From assembly GCF_023278565.1 (NCBI RefSeq), contig NC_064681.1, positions 3,410,001-3,474,000 on the forward strand: a stretch of DNA of 64,000 nucleotides, read 5' to 3'. Source of the stretch: Colletotrichum lupini (lineage: Eukaryota; Ascomycota; Sordariomycetes; Glomerellales; Glomerellaceae). A program made the position numbers and the translations under genes. The notes below the pieces were generated by a model that worked only from the letters and a program-made list of their open reading frames with translations, ran no database searches and was not told the DNA's origin. Below are positions 49,449 through 61,639 of this stretch, one piece after another (position 1 is the stretch's first letter; each line of letters starts with the position of its first letter).

Positions 49449-49461
49449 TAGCGCTTATACC
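49449..49461 (+). repeat. Left terminal inverted repeat of the hAT element
   Basis: TAGCGCTTATACC, directly after the 8-bp target copy at 49441-49448. Its T1 corresponds to C1 in the right repeat, whose outer end escaped mutation. Confidence 0.85.
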
Positions 49462-49639
49462 TATATAAACAAATTAAATATAAGGTTCGTATTTAATTAT
49501 TTAGCTCATTTCTCGCGCTATATTTAATTATTTAATAATTAATTAATAGATTTAACTAATTTCCTAATTAGGAATTAAATAAAGCTATTACGAAAGTCCT
49601 TATAATATTAACTTATAAACTTTACTTCGATTAGTTTTT

Positions 49640-52000
49640 CTAATTAAAAGATTAACCTCTTACTTTTATAGTACTACTATAAAGCTAGTTCTTAAGATAT
49701 TAGACCTCTTTTAATATAAAAAATCTTATTAATAATTATTATAAAGTTAAAGTTAACTTTACGAAGCTAAATATCCTCTCGTAATTTATTATTATTATAG
49801 GGATTATAAAAATATTAAGCATAAGCTTATTTAACGTTAAATAAGTTAGCTAATAATTAATTTATTATTAAATTAGGTTAAGGACCGGCTAAGGGATAAT
49901 TTATAAATAATATTAATTAAGCTTAGGTACGTAGTTAATTATTACGTTTATTATTTAAAATATTAACTATTATTAGTATTACGAGTCTTTTATAATACTT
50001 TTTAAAATCGTAAGGGTATTAAAAATAGCTTATAACTATTATAATAAAAGAGGAGGACTTAGATAATAAAAAGGAGGAGGACTTACTATCTCGTTTATAT
50101 ACTATCTTTATTAATAATCGTAAAGTCCCTTTTTTATATTCAATAGCTAGTAGCTTTACTTAGGTATATCCTACTTCTTTTTTAGCTATCTTAATCCTTA
50201 TTTAAAATAAAAAATAATTATTACGGTATAGAGTAGAGAGTTACTTAACTTAGTATAATACTTATTAAGGACCTATTAAATATTAATAATTAATAATTAA
50301 AAATATCTTTACGAGTTAAAATTATTATTAAAAAGTAGCTCTACCCGCTCCCTAAGTATATATTTAAACTAAATATAATAAGGGATACTATTTAAAGTTA
50401 GAAATTAAAAAAGAGGTTAGGATATAAATTAATAACGAGCTAATTACTAACGAGATAATATTATTTATATTAATTATAATTATAACGCTACGATTTAAAA
50501 AGCTATAAGATCTATCTTTTTTTTAAAAAGTTTATTATATAACTTTTTCTATTTTTTAAAACGGTTAATAAAGTACTTAAAACTTATTATTACTTTTTAT
50601 AAATAGCTATAACCGTCTCTTTTACCCTAGCCTTAGTATTTTATTATTTAGAAATAAAATAGCTTAAGTACTACTTTTAGCTCGGCTAATAGCTACTAAT
50701 TATTATTATTAAGAACGTTTTTAATAAGGATCCGTTATTTTAGATTTTTATAAGCTTAATTAGTTATTAAAAAAGTATAAATTTATTTTCTTTTTTATAA
50801 AGAGCGCTATATTATAAAATATATTAAATTCTATTTTATATTATTATTAAGCGTTAATATAAGCTCTTATAACGACTTTTTAAAAAGAGTAAATATATCG
50901 TTTTTATTAGTTTTATTACTAACTTTAAAAAAGGCTTTATATTATTAAAGTAACGAGCGAATAAATTTAACGACGTTCCGAAGCTTATTAATAGGGCCCC
51001 TTATATACTAAAAGTTAAGATTTTTTTAAAATTACTTAGTATTAATTAATATATTTAATTCTTACTTAAATACCTCTTTATTATTATTAAATAAAAAGGC
51101 CCTACTAACGAGGTTAAGAATATAACTATAATACTTTATTTTCTAGTTAAAAACATCTTCTTAAGTATAAGTATAAGATAATATAAAATATAAATAACCT
51201 AAGTAAATATTATTATTTAAAGTATTATTATAAATAACTACTCCGACTTAGTTACATAATTCTTAGTTATTTATTACTAATTTTATAATCTAAGTAATAT
51301 TAGCCCTATTATAAGTACTATACTATTATTATAAAATAATAAAGTATTATATTTATTATTTGGTATAGTTTAAAAAATAAGTAAAAACGGTAATAATAAT
51401 ATTCTGCGTTAATAAAGTTTATAAATTAAATAATAAGTAGACTTTTATTATTAATCTCTAGATCTTTACCCTAATTATATCTTTCTTTTTAATAAAGATC
51501 CTACTTAGCTCCTTTTTTATATTTTTATATAATAATAAGAGTTCGTTAATAATATTATAATTTAATTAATAAAAAAGGGCCCGGAGGTAAGGATTATAAA
51601 AAGTTATAAATAAGCTATTATTATTAATAATATACTTAATTATTAATTCCTTAATTCTCGTTACTTAGCCCTTTATAATAATATTAAAAATAAGTTTCTA
51701 TCTTTTTAATATAAAGTTATACTTAGAGAATTTTAATAAATATAACGACTTACTAAAGCTTAGATCTATTACTTAATATTTTAATTTTAAATAAGCTATT
51801 ACTAAGTTCATAACTATTATTTTAAAATAAGTAACGATACTTATTTTATTATAATAATAATAAAACTAAAAAACTTTACTTTAAATATTTTTATTATAAA
51901 TCTCTTAAATAAAGACCCCTTCTAAGCAGATCTACGACTTCCTTAGCCTTACGCCCTTTTATAATATTAAATTATTATTAATAAAAATCCTCCTTTTTTA
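49640..52000 (-). pseudogene. Dead hAT transposase
   Basis: No frame survives, but on the minus strand around 49840-49640 one can read I-I-P-I-I-I-I-N-Y-E-R-I-F-S-F-V-K-L-T-L-T, the RIP-shifted form of the hAT dimerisation core (I-P-A-x-S-A-x-x-E-R-x-F-S-S-x-K), then L-K-N-x-L-Y-S-S-T-I-K-V-R-G. This puts the transposase C-terminus at the left end and its start toward the right. The N-terminal limit is only approximate. Confidence 0.6.
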
Positions 52001-52367
52001 AATTATTTTTAAAAAGGTAAAGAAGCTATTATAATTATTAAAGTCGGTTAATAATACGAGGCTAGCGTTAGTTAGGGTCTATAATTACGAAGTAATTTAA
52101 AATAATAACTACGTACTAAAAATTATACGACTTATTACTAATTAATTAATTACGATATAACAAATTAATTAATATATAATTTAATTAATATTAATAATAA
52201 TTATAATAGTTATAAAAGGTTAGAAGTAGTAATACGTAATTTCGTTAGTTTTATTAATATTAAAAAAAGGGGGTACTAGAGGTTTTTTAAATTTTTAAAT
52301 ATAATAAGATACTAAATTTAGGGCTTTATAATACTTAAGCCCTTTTTTTTTTATATAATTATTAATA

Positions 52368-52446
52368 ATCTATTTAATTAAGTAATATAATACCGAACTT
52401 ATAATTATAAATAAGGAGTCGCAGGTTCGAATCCCGCTCTAAGTAT
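52368..52446 (+). other. tRNA-like relic with an intact B box inside the hAT element
   Basis: GCAGG-TTCGAAT-CCCGC (52421-52437) is a T-arm with a canonical pol III B box and one A.C mismatch that would be G.C before a G-to-A change. Upstream, TAATTAAGTAATATAAT resembles a mutated D-arm, and CCGAA-CTTATAA could be half of an anticodon arm. No acceptor stem could be paired, so this is not called as a functional tRNA. Confidence 0.3.
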
Positions 52447-52652
52447 TTATATTCTTAATTATAAACTTCTATAGGGTATAGTTAAGAATATCGATTTTTA
52501 ATTAGCCTAGCCCCGGATTTTCTTTTTTCTAAGCGACCTTATATCTAATTAAATACGTTAAATATAGGGCCTTACGATATTTAATTATTTAACTTACTAA
52601 AATTCCTATATTTAACTATTTATTTGACTTATTTGTTTGATTAATTTGAATG

Positions 52653-52665
52653 GGTATAAGCGCTG
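52653..52665 (-). repeat. Right terminal inverted repeat of the hAT element
   Basis: GGTATAAGCGCTG on the + strand, the inverse of the left repeat, followed at once by the second target copy CTAGAATC. Confidence 0.85.
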
Positions 52666-52673
52666 CTAGAATC

Positions 52674-53248
52674 TCACTTCGGGCAGGTGATTGCTTAGCG
52701 ACTAATATACTAGTACGATCTTTGACCAAATGATTTGTAAAGTTCCAACCCGACTGCAAGGTGTGTATTGCAATTAAGGCCTAGTTGTCTGCCGACGTTC
52801 GATATTTCTTGGCCTCAATGGGGTTACCCGCGGAATCCGCGGAACGCATGGCCAAAATCGAACAACCGCCACAGACCCACGGGAAGCGCGTCACGGGTCG
52901 ACGGACTATTGACGGGATGCATTGGAAATCGGAGAAAGCTTCATCAGCATACTTGAAATTTACGTTAGATATCTCACGACAAACGGCATTCACATAACGT
53001 TATCAGCGACGACTGGAGGTGTTCACCATGGTAATCCCAGCATGATATACTGAACTGGACCTCTCCAGTGCGCAGTGGATGGTGATCTTCATCTTTGAGA
53101 GCGAATCATTTCGCAAACCCCGCTGCAGTATCCCACCGGCGCTTATAAGTTGCGGAGGCTCGTCTGCCCAATCGGTACTATCGAGCTCTAAACTGCACTC
53201 ATCAATTTCACAAACGCAAGTTTCTACCAACTACCTACACTTATCAAC
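52674..53248. other. Intergenic spacer, promoter of the NmrA-like gene
   Basis: 575 bases of normal composition between the hAT target duplication and the NmrA-like start. Short overlapping frames (52768-52997) on both strands have no family features. The leader immediately before 53249 is CA-rich, typical of fungal 5' UTRs. Confidence 0.5.
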
Positions 53249-54169
53249 ATGCTCGTCTTAATCGCCGGAATATCTGGCAGCCTTGGTAGCCGCTTAGCAA
53301 TGGTTGCGAAGGAGCGCGGTGTCTCTGTCAGGGGCCTGGGACGTGATCCCTCAAAATTGAGTCCTGAGCTGGCCCAGAGTCTGGAGTCCTTCGTCACAAG
53401 TCGCAACTACTATGATATTCCAGCTCTAGATAAGGCCGTAGCCGGTGTTGATGCGATTATCTGCGCTTACAACCCGACACCTCTACTGGATCTCGACGGT
53501 TGCCTCTTACTCCTCAGGGCTGCCGAGCGGGCAAACGTCAAGGTTTTTATGGCCTCCTCGTGGAACAATGACTGGACAAAGATCAAGTTTGGCGATTTCG
53601 AGCACTACGACGCTCATATTGCCTTTGAGCAACAGGCCGCCATGACAAGCTCAATCAAGCCGGTGTATCTTCTCACGGGCACTTTTGCTGACCTCCTGTT
53701 TACGCCGTACGGGCCGGGAGGTTTCGATACTTCTGGTGATGTCCCTCAAATGCGCTACTGGGGCGAGGGGAACAAGAAGTTGCATTCATGGACGGCGCAA
53801 GACGACGTTGCTGCATGGACCATTGAGATCCTCATCAATGGGGACGGCGTTCAACAGGGCAAGGGGGGATTCTTCAGAATGCGCTCTGGAGTCAATACGA
53901 TTGAGGAACTGGCGTTGGCATACGAGGAGGCGACGGGGACCTTTGTTGAGGTCAAGCGCCAAGGCACCCTGGGGATGCTTGCGGAAGAGATTGCGAGACT
54001 GCGTAAGGAGAAAGGCAGAGCTAGAAACTTTGAGTATCTCCCAGAGGTTGTCGCATTCTTGAGCGACCAGGGACTATTCGAGGTGCCGGCTAGTGAAATT
54101 GTGTCTTTGGGGCGTGTTCGCAAGCCCACAACTCTGGAAGAACACCTCAAGATACGGTTCGGCAGCTGA
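53249..54169 (+). CDS. NmrA-like / isoflavone-reductase-like NAD(P)-binding protein
   Basis: An uninterrupted 306-codon gene without introns. The N-terminus is a Rossmann motif typical of atypical SDRs of the NmrA/isoflavone reductase group: M-L-V-L-I-A-G-I-S-G-S-L-G-S-R-L-A (G-x-x-G-x-x-G at residues 7-13), with R32 in L-G-R-D-P-S-K at the second strand, consistent with NADP preference (inference). D-A-I-I-C-A-Y-N and V-K-V-F-M-A-S-S-W-N follow, then a C-terminal substrate region. The family includes both redox-sensing regulators and reductases, and the sequence does not decide which. No RIP-type damage is seen even though a hAT element ends 0.6 kb upstream. Confidence 0.88.
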   Translation: MLVLIAGISGSLGSRLAMVAKERGVSVRGLGRDPSKLSPELAQSLESFVTSRNYYDIPALDKAVAGVDAIICAYNPTPLLDLDGCLLLLRAAERANVKVFMASSWNNDWTKIKFGDFEHYDAHIAFEQQAAMTSSIKPVYLLTGTFADLLFTPYGPGGFDTSGDVPQMRYWGEGNKKLHSWTAQDDVAAWTIEILINGDGVQQGKGGFFRMRSGVNTIEELALAYEEATGTFVEVKRQGTLGMLAEEIARLRKEKGRARNFEYLPEVVAFLSDQGLFEVPASEIVSLGRVRKPTTLEEHLKIRFGS

Positions 54170-55128
54170 TACAGAACTGGACTGGGAACTAGTTTCAGGC
54201 AGTAGATAGGTGCCTGCAGAGCGATCACCTTTATCAAAGGATTCGGAAACAACGTGAGAAGCCGTGGACAGTCGCAGCCCTGACACGTTTCGTAAAATAA
54301 TCACCTAGTCAGATCCTGACAACTATGATCAATATTTCTCAGAATGCGAACTCGAGAATGTTGAAACACTAGGGTCTTTCTATTCTATGCTCTTTTCAAG
54401 AGGGAGATAAAGGCTGAAGCTGTATTACATACTGTAAGACAGACACGTAAGCATGTACTATGAGAGCACATGTTGCTTTCGGGTTTGGGTAAGCTACCGG
54501 CCGTGAAGTAAGTAGGTTGGTTGAGGTCATTCGGGGTTCATCGCAAAGTTCCGTTTCCCCAACTCCGTGGGGAGACCGGCCAAGATCAGATCACTGTGGA
54601 CAAAAATGCTCGAGCTTAAGATCAAAGCGATGGAAGCTAGTGTGGTTAGAGGGCGTTGACTGATGGTGACAGGTCGGAGTCCGTGTTGGCTGCACAGATG
54701 GTCCGGACCTTCAAATCGAGGTTCGAGCAGGCAAGCAGACAAACCCTCCAGCGGCTCTATTCATCACTATTCGGGATCTTTGCCACGCGATCCGCGTGGA
54801 TCGAAGAGAGTATCCTAATACTAGATCATCTCCCTTGCAATTGCAATATCGCATTGATGCGGTTGGCTTCATACAAATTCTGTTCGCCTTTCGAGCTCAA
54901 AACAAAGATCAATGGCCCCTTGAAGGTCCTTCTGAGTATGCACGTTTGGTGTTTCTCGACATCCCTTGACTGCATTTGTGAAACCATGACCCATAGCAAT
55001 CTGGCCGAGCCACTGCGAGACTTCAGATGGTGGCATTGTATATAGCTTCAGCAGGCTCCGAAAGTTTTGGAGGTTGTACATGTGCTCCGGTAGATCAGCT
55101 GTGTTTCCAAGCACCCGGAACATTGACG
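54170..55128. other. Intergenic spacer, no gene seen
   Basis: About 1 kb between the NmrA-like stop and the phosphoesterase start. An open frame at 54656-55045 lacks family features. The right end holds the phosphoesterase promoter. Confidence 0.5.
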
Positions 55129-55990
55129 ATGACTTTCAAAGTGGCGAGTTTCATCTGGGCATTGGCTGCATTTACAGGACTGTCCCGTCAATCCCCAATA
55201 CTGCACCGTCGCGACAAAGCCTCAGATCCGTTGAGCTTCAGTAAAGATGGCAGCTTCAAGATCTCCATCTTCGAAGATCTTCATTTCGGAGAGAGTAAGT
55301 CTATGAAGTAGGCGCAGGAACACCAGCCATGGATACTGTGCTCTGTTCAGTGCTAATACCGCATTCCTGTAGACGCCTGGGAAGCATTCGGCCCTGCTGC
55401 AGACAAGAAAACTGTCGGTGTCATCACCAAGGTGCTAGATGATGCCAAGCCAGACTTGGTGGTACTAAACGGTGACCTCATCACTGGAGAAAATGCCTTT
55501 GCAGAAAACGCAACATTCGTCCTCGATCAGTTGGTGAAGCCCATAGTCGATCGGAGTATTCCCTGGGCTAGCACTTACGGTAATCACGACTATCAGCAAA
55601 ATATTACGGGGAGCGATATCATGGCGCGCGAGAAACAATGGCCAAATTCTCGAACGCAAAAGATGGTCAGTGGCTCCAACGCTGGGGTATCCAATTACTA
55701 TCTACCGGTTTATGCTTCCGGCTGCACGAAAGACGATTGTACGCCGGAGCTGGTGTTATGGTTCTTTGACAGCAGAGGCGGTTACTATTTCATGCAGACT
55801 GGATCGAATGATGCAGCGAAGTTGGTGGGCCAGCCCAACTGGGTCGACGAAAGTGTTGTCAACTGGTTCAAGTCCACCAATTCAGATCTCAACAAGAAAC
55901 ACAACAAGAACATTCCGGGTGTCGCATTTGTTTACATCCTACCAAAGGCCTCGAGTGCTATTCAATCGCAGGGCATCGACCCTGAGAAGA
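55129..55990 (+). pseudogene. Secreted calcineurin-like metallophosphoesterase, 5' part
   Basis: Exons 55129-55294 and 55373-55990 (78-base intron). A signal-like start (M-T-F-K-V-A-S-F-I-W-A-L-A-A-F-T-G) leads into the metal-binding blocks: D50-L-H52 (motif I), N-G-D90 (motif II) and Y-G-N-H-D (motif III). The block normally reading F-V-H-I-P reads F-V-Y-I-L at residues 241-245; both changes (His to Tyr, Pro to Leu) fit C-to-T at CpA and would remove a metal ligand. The frame is cut after codon 261 by Copia-B and resumes at 63614 in the correct phase. Unlike the intron case at 31934-46253 this insertion is in coding sequence, so the gene is dead. The family hydrolyses phosphate esters; the substrate is unknown. 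Confidence 0.85.
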
Positions 55991-56167
55991 TGTCACGTAA
56001 CAGGGATAGTAATCGCACCTCACAAGGTGCCCGTCACGTGCTGAATCACGTGTCTATCTCAGATATTATGTATATAGACCTTCTCCTTTTATCTATTTCC
56101 ACTTTAATAATTAAGCTACTTTTATTATACTCCGTATACCTATTACTACGTACTATAACTCGTAATA
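55991..56167 (+). repeat. 5' LTR of Copia-B
   Basis: 177 bp. The outer half (55991 to about 56068) keeps CpA and TpG, while the inner half is mutated. The 3' LTR shows the mirror pattern, so the two copies together give the unmutated LTR. Confidence 0.92.
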
Positions 56168-56249
56168 GTTATAAGCCTAGCTCTTAATTAAGACCCTATA
56201 CTATAATAACGTACTTATTAATACGATTTTTACGATCTTTTTAAAATAA

Positions 56250-59200
56250 CCGACTTATTTATACCTACTTTAGCCTAAGCTAAACTAATTAATTACGATA
56301 ATTAAATTAAATAGTTTAACGTACTTTATATTATAAATAAGGGCGTCGGGGTCTAGAAGTACGTCGACCTAGATGCTCTAAATTCTAATATATTCCTCGA
56401 CCCCTCTATAGCGCTTACTTCGCTCTTAAAATTCGGATAATTAGTTATAACCCGTAATAAAAAAGAATTACGAGCTTACTAAGCCCGTTATAAGGCGTTC
56501 GAGAACGACTAAAGAAACTAAGAAATCCTCTATTAATAGCTTCTAAATATAACTCTTAGTACGAACTTTTCGACTTCCTTAAGTACGAGTAACTTATAAA
56601 ACTAAGCTAGGTTTCTTTTTATAAAGCTAGCTATACTACTTACTTTACGTAAATAAATCTATTCTTATACCGTACCCGTAAAGAGGATCTATACGCTTAA
56701 GAGTATTTAAAAATAATAAGAGCTCGACGCTAAATATAAGTAACTTATAGCTTATGAACGTAATATTATTAATACGTATATTAAAGTCCTCGCTTAGTAA
56801 TTAATAAAATTAGTTAACGCTATACTATATAAATACGTATTTTAAAAAGCTATTAAGAACGGTACTAAGTTTAGTATATAGCGAATCGTTAGATATTTAA
56901 AGTAGGAATTTACGCCCCTCGAACTAGTAATAAAGAATGCGGTTCGAGAGGAATATTAATAAGCCTTTAATAAAGCGAGGACTAGAATTAACCCCTAACG
57001 CTAGTATAAGGAGTAGTAGTCCGCTTACTTTCGAGCTAAAACGTACGATATTTTAAAAATTAGTAAAGAGATCGCTATACTTAACTTCTTAGTTATAGTT
57101 AAGTCTAGACTTAACCCTATATAGGGCTAACGTATATATAAGACCTTTAGTAAATTAATAACCTTCGGAACGTATATAAGGACCCTCGAGGAGATTACGT
57201 ATATATTTAGCTTAGTAACCTAGGATATATATACTAAACGACTTTTAAGTTAAAGAGGGGCTTATTCTACTTTTACTAAACGCTCTAACTTAGTTAACGA
57301 CGTAAATAATAAGGGTAACGTTATATACCCTTATAATCGTATATACCTATAGCGCCCTACGGCGTACTAAAAATTAGAATAGGTACTTATAAGCCGAAAC
57401 GCTAATAGGTTATTAATACGAATGCTAAGGAGCTATATAAAAGAAGTCCTCGCCGCTATTAAATTAAGTAAATAGAAATTACTCTACGGTAAGCTTAAGA
57501 AAGCTAGTTAGCTAAAGAACGATAGAACCCCTAAGGAACCTAGGTTTCCGAAGGGATCCTCTAACTAACCTATAGCGAGCTTATTAGTAAACTAGGACGA
57601 GGGCTACGTAGTTACTATACTTATAAAGAGTTAGGACTTAGAAATAAACGCAATTTTTAGTACCCCTATAAGTAGCGCTTACCCCCTTTTTTAGAGCATA
57701 ATAATAGATAGTTATAGAGTAATATATTTAGTTAATAATAAGAGCCTATTTAAACTTAAGAGTTGCGTACTATTAGGTAATAAAGACTATATTAAATTAG
57801 GAACTACTATACTACTTATTACTATACGTAGCACTCGTATTATAAAGGGCGTCCTAGATAGACCTAAGGGAAAGAGAACTTACGATCTAAAGTTCTAAAA
57901 CGTCGCTTATGTTAAGGGATTCTATATTAATATAGTTTTAAAAACTTTATTAAATAAAAGCGCACTTTGGTACTACGGTCTAAATTATACTTTATAATAA
58001 GGAACGCTTTATAAGAGTACTATTAAAAAGTAGCTTATTTAAAAGAACAATCTAGTCTTCTTCGAATATAAGCTCTTCTAATCCTATCCTTTTTTTATAA
58101 ACCTTAAGCGTATTTTATAGAGCCTAGCTAGTATTATATTACTAGTTAGCTATAGAAAATTCCGTCGCTTATATTAACGTACTTATAAGAGGTTTAATAG
58201 CGCGCTCTTTTAGTACCTTAGAATAGGTTATCTCGGACCTAATGCTCTTCGTTAATTATTATATAAGACTCGAGGTATGCGTATTAAACCTCTATTATAA
58301 GTTAAGTATAAAGTATATATATTATTTAAAACTAAGATAGTAGTCTTAAGAGGACTACCCTCGAGAAGAGCCTTACGGCTATAGTACTATATATACTAAG
58401 ATCTCTTTTATTTCGAACTATTTCTTAATAAATAATAATATATATTTATAGCTTCTAACGAATATAATAAGTAGCTTAGGGGGTTCTTTTTAAGGATAAA
58501 AATAGAGGAGGAAGTGCTTTTCGTACTATAGAGCCTCGAAATAGCGATTCGTTATTAAAAAAGGACTCTATTTTACTTTTTTAAAAATAATAATAAGACC
58601 GCTCTCTTAATTATAAACGTTAAACGTATATATAAGACGTAGTATAGCGAGCTAGGAATTGGAATAGAACTTCTATCTCTATATATAAAAGAACCTATAA
58701 GTAATGCTAAAAGAGTAGGTTAACTCGTAATTACTAAAGCTCGTAAGATGCGCCTTTTTACGAACCTCCCTATAAATTTATAGGACGAAATAGTACTAGC
58801 GGCAATCTTTATTTATAATATTACCCTATGGGAGGCTAATAAAAGAGATTCGCTTATTATAATAGAAATTAATTAATAAAAGCGGTATTAACGCTAGTAA
58901 TAGACGGGTTACTAAGTACGGGATTCTAAACTAGTTACCCCGTATCTCGGTAGCCTCTATATATATAGTTATTAAGCATACCCTTTTTATAAAAATCGTA
59001 AAAGGGGCATATATTAAAAAGAGTTTAAAGTACTTCCCCGCGGGTATATAAAATACTTAGTTAGATATATATTAAAAACGTATAACTTATATAGGGTCTA
59101 AGTGCCCGCGCTCGAGTAAGTATTTATTATAAAGAATATAAGGTTTAACGAAGAAGTTTTTTATAATCCTATATACGAGGAACAAGCTATCGTAAGTAAG

Positions 59201-61620
59201 TAAGTAAATTTAGTAATTTAAAAAATATAAGAACTCTTTAATACTAATAATAAGTTAATTTAAGCACTCGGGGAAGTAGATCTAGACTTCGGAAATGCTA
59301 ATACTTAAGATAACTTTATAGTTAAGGATAGTATTATTATTAGATTTTTAACTATTTAGGACGCTAAATAACTAATAAACGTACTCTAGGGTGCGGTAAA
59401 TAAGGCTAAAGAGGCTAATATAGTCTTATTATTATTACTAACCCCTAAGATAACCCCCTTATACGAGCTTAGGGATAGGGGCAAAAAAAGGGATATAGTA
59501 ACTAAGTTATAAACGGCTCTACGTAGTTTATAATCCTCTGTACGAGCGCTTATATATACTATAAAGGTTCTCGAGCTTTTAATTCTTAATAGCTCTTAAT
59601 AAAATACTAGAGCACGCGGTAAACGAGGTACTAATTATAAAGAAGTAATTCTTAATATTAAAGTCGACGTTAGTAAGGAACCTTTATAATAAACTTCTAT
59701 TATTATATAAGAACAGAGCTTATAAAAACTGCCTTATTAAGTACTAAGTAAAGCTCCGTTAGGTCCTAGACGTTTAAACCGGGCCTATAGACCTCTATAA
59801 CGCTTTAATAATAATATCTTTACGACGCTTTTATATTTAAATATAAGAAATAGCGATTATTATAACCGTCTCTAGGACTACTTTTTCTCTACTTTTATAC
59901 CTAATTAGTAAAAAGCTATAGAGGAAAGTAGTATAGGATATATAATACTTTATTAAGTAGTAAAAGGAGTAGTTTATAGGACCTACTTAGAGCGCTCCGA
60001 AGGAGTTTAGAAACTACGACTTACTAAAGTTAACTTCTAAAGCTTACTAAAGAAGTTTAGTAATATTAAATATCTCTTATTATAATTATAGAAGTTACTT
60101 AGGGATACTATAGACGTAGAAATAAAAAAGCTAAGGGATATTAATATATAAGAAGAGGTCGACCGTAATCCTAAATAAGGGATCCTATTTTTATTAAAGT
60201 AAGTATATATTTATAAGCACGACGTCGATAACGAGGTTAGCGAGGTAAAAGTACGTATATATATAAGGGGGGATATATAACTACTTAACCCCTTATAAGA
60301 TACGTACGCTTCGATACTTATTATAAAGGCTTTTAGGCTTATAATAGTAATAACTACCTAATTCGACCTTAAAACAGACTAATATAATACTATTAACGTA
60401 TTCCTTAACGCGCCTCTTAAAAACGAGAAATTAGTAATTATTAAACTCCTAGAGGGATATAAGGTTATTAATAAAGTAAGTAAACTCTAACGCGCTCTAT
60501 ATAGCCTCTAAGACTTATTAATTCTCTAGTTCTAAACTTTTACTTTTATATTCCGTAGTATAAATATAATATATAGCTACGAGGAGATCTATATTTATTA
60601 AACCGTAAATAGGAAGGTAATACTAGTGTTCTACGTTAATAACTTTATTATTCTATATTATTAAGACGATTAAAAAGCGGCTTAGGGGATCGTCGACGGT
60701 ATAAAAGAATATATTAACCTTAAGGAGAATGGACCGATTAATTACTTCCTCAGAGTACGGATTTTATAAGACCGTACTACTCGTAAGGTTTACCTTATTT
60801 ATAATATATATATTAAGCGAGTTACTAAGCGCTTCGACCTTATAGATTTATTATATCTAGCTACCCCTCTTTTTTAAAAAGAGTTTAAACTAAATAAGGG
60901 GTAGGTAATAAAGGAGGAAATAAAGAGCTACTAAGAGAAGGTCGGGAGTATACTTTATATAGCTATTATAATTAGACTAGACGTCGCCTTTGCTTACTCG
61001 TAATTATTACGGTTCCTAACTAACCTAAGCGCAACCTATATTAAAGTAATTAACTACTATATCCGATATCTCTATATAACGAGATATCTTACGCCTTATT
61101 ACGGTAGTATACTAAGTACGTAATTATTACTTCTAGCTAGAGATACTAGCTTCGTAAATAACGAGGTAATATAATAATTATCTTAGGGATATATAATATT
61201 CCTTTTTAGCGGCCTAATTTAATAAAAATTAGTATACTAAGCGACGGTTACGACGTTAATTACTAAAGCTAAGCTTCTTTATTTTAAGGAAACCGTAAAA
61301 AAGACTATAGCTCTAAAGCGCCTTTTTAAGGACATTACCCTTAACCTAGGAAAAGTATAGTTAGTTAACTACGATAATTAGTAAACGATTCGACTCGTCG
61401 TAGGGGAAGGAGAAAGAATAGCTACTCGACTTCGCTATATTAATATATAGAATATATAGCTAAGATAAGAGCATGCTAGAAGTAGCTTCGAGGTTATTTA
61501 TATATTAATAGAGAATATGCTAGTAAATAAACTTATTAAAAACCTTTTACGAGCTAAGTTCGAACATTTCTATATACTTCTTAACCTCTACGATGCGTAA
61601 GAAGCTATTATAAATAGCTA
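56250..61620 (+). pseudogene. Dead gag-pol of Copia-B
   Basis: Gag-like sequence lies at about 56300-57600. RT blocks are readable near 60390-60460 (F-D-L-K-T-D with I-N-V-F-L-N-A-P-L) and 60450-60510 (E-G-Y-K-V, then A-L-Y-S-L-Q-D, former A-L-Y-G-L-K-Q). The catalytic box is V-N-N-F-I near 60635. RNase H remains at about 61150-61500 (A-R-D-T-S-F-V-N-N-E; L-R-Y-I-N-I at the end, former R-H-I-D-I). The RT-RNase H end of pol at about 61620 agrees with Copia order. Confidence 0.8.
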
Positions 61621-61639
61621 AAATAGTTAAAAATAATTA

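Larger units (their letters stand above)
49449..52665 (-). mobile_element. hAT-superfamily DNA transposon (RIP-inactivated)
   Basis: 3,217 bp bounded by an exact 8-bp target duplication CTAGAATC at 49441-49448 and 52666-52673, the length typical of hAT elements. Terminal inverted repeats read TAGCGCTTATACC (left) and CAGCGCTTATACC (right, reverse complement); the single difference is a CpA-to-TpA change. The inside is extremely AT-rich with no open frame. A hAT C-terminal dimerisation block is readable on the minus strand near the left end. The element sits between the monooxygenase and the NmrA-like gene and disrupts neither. Confidence 0.88.
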
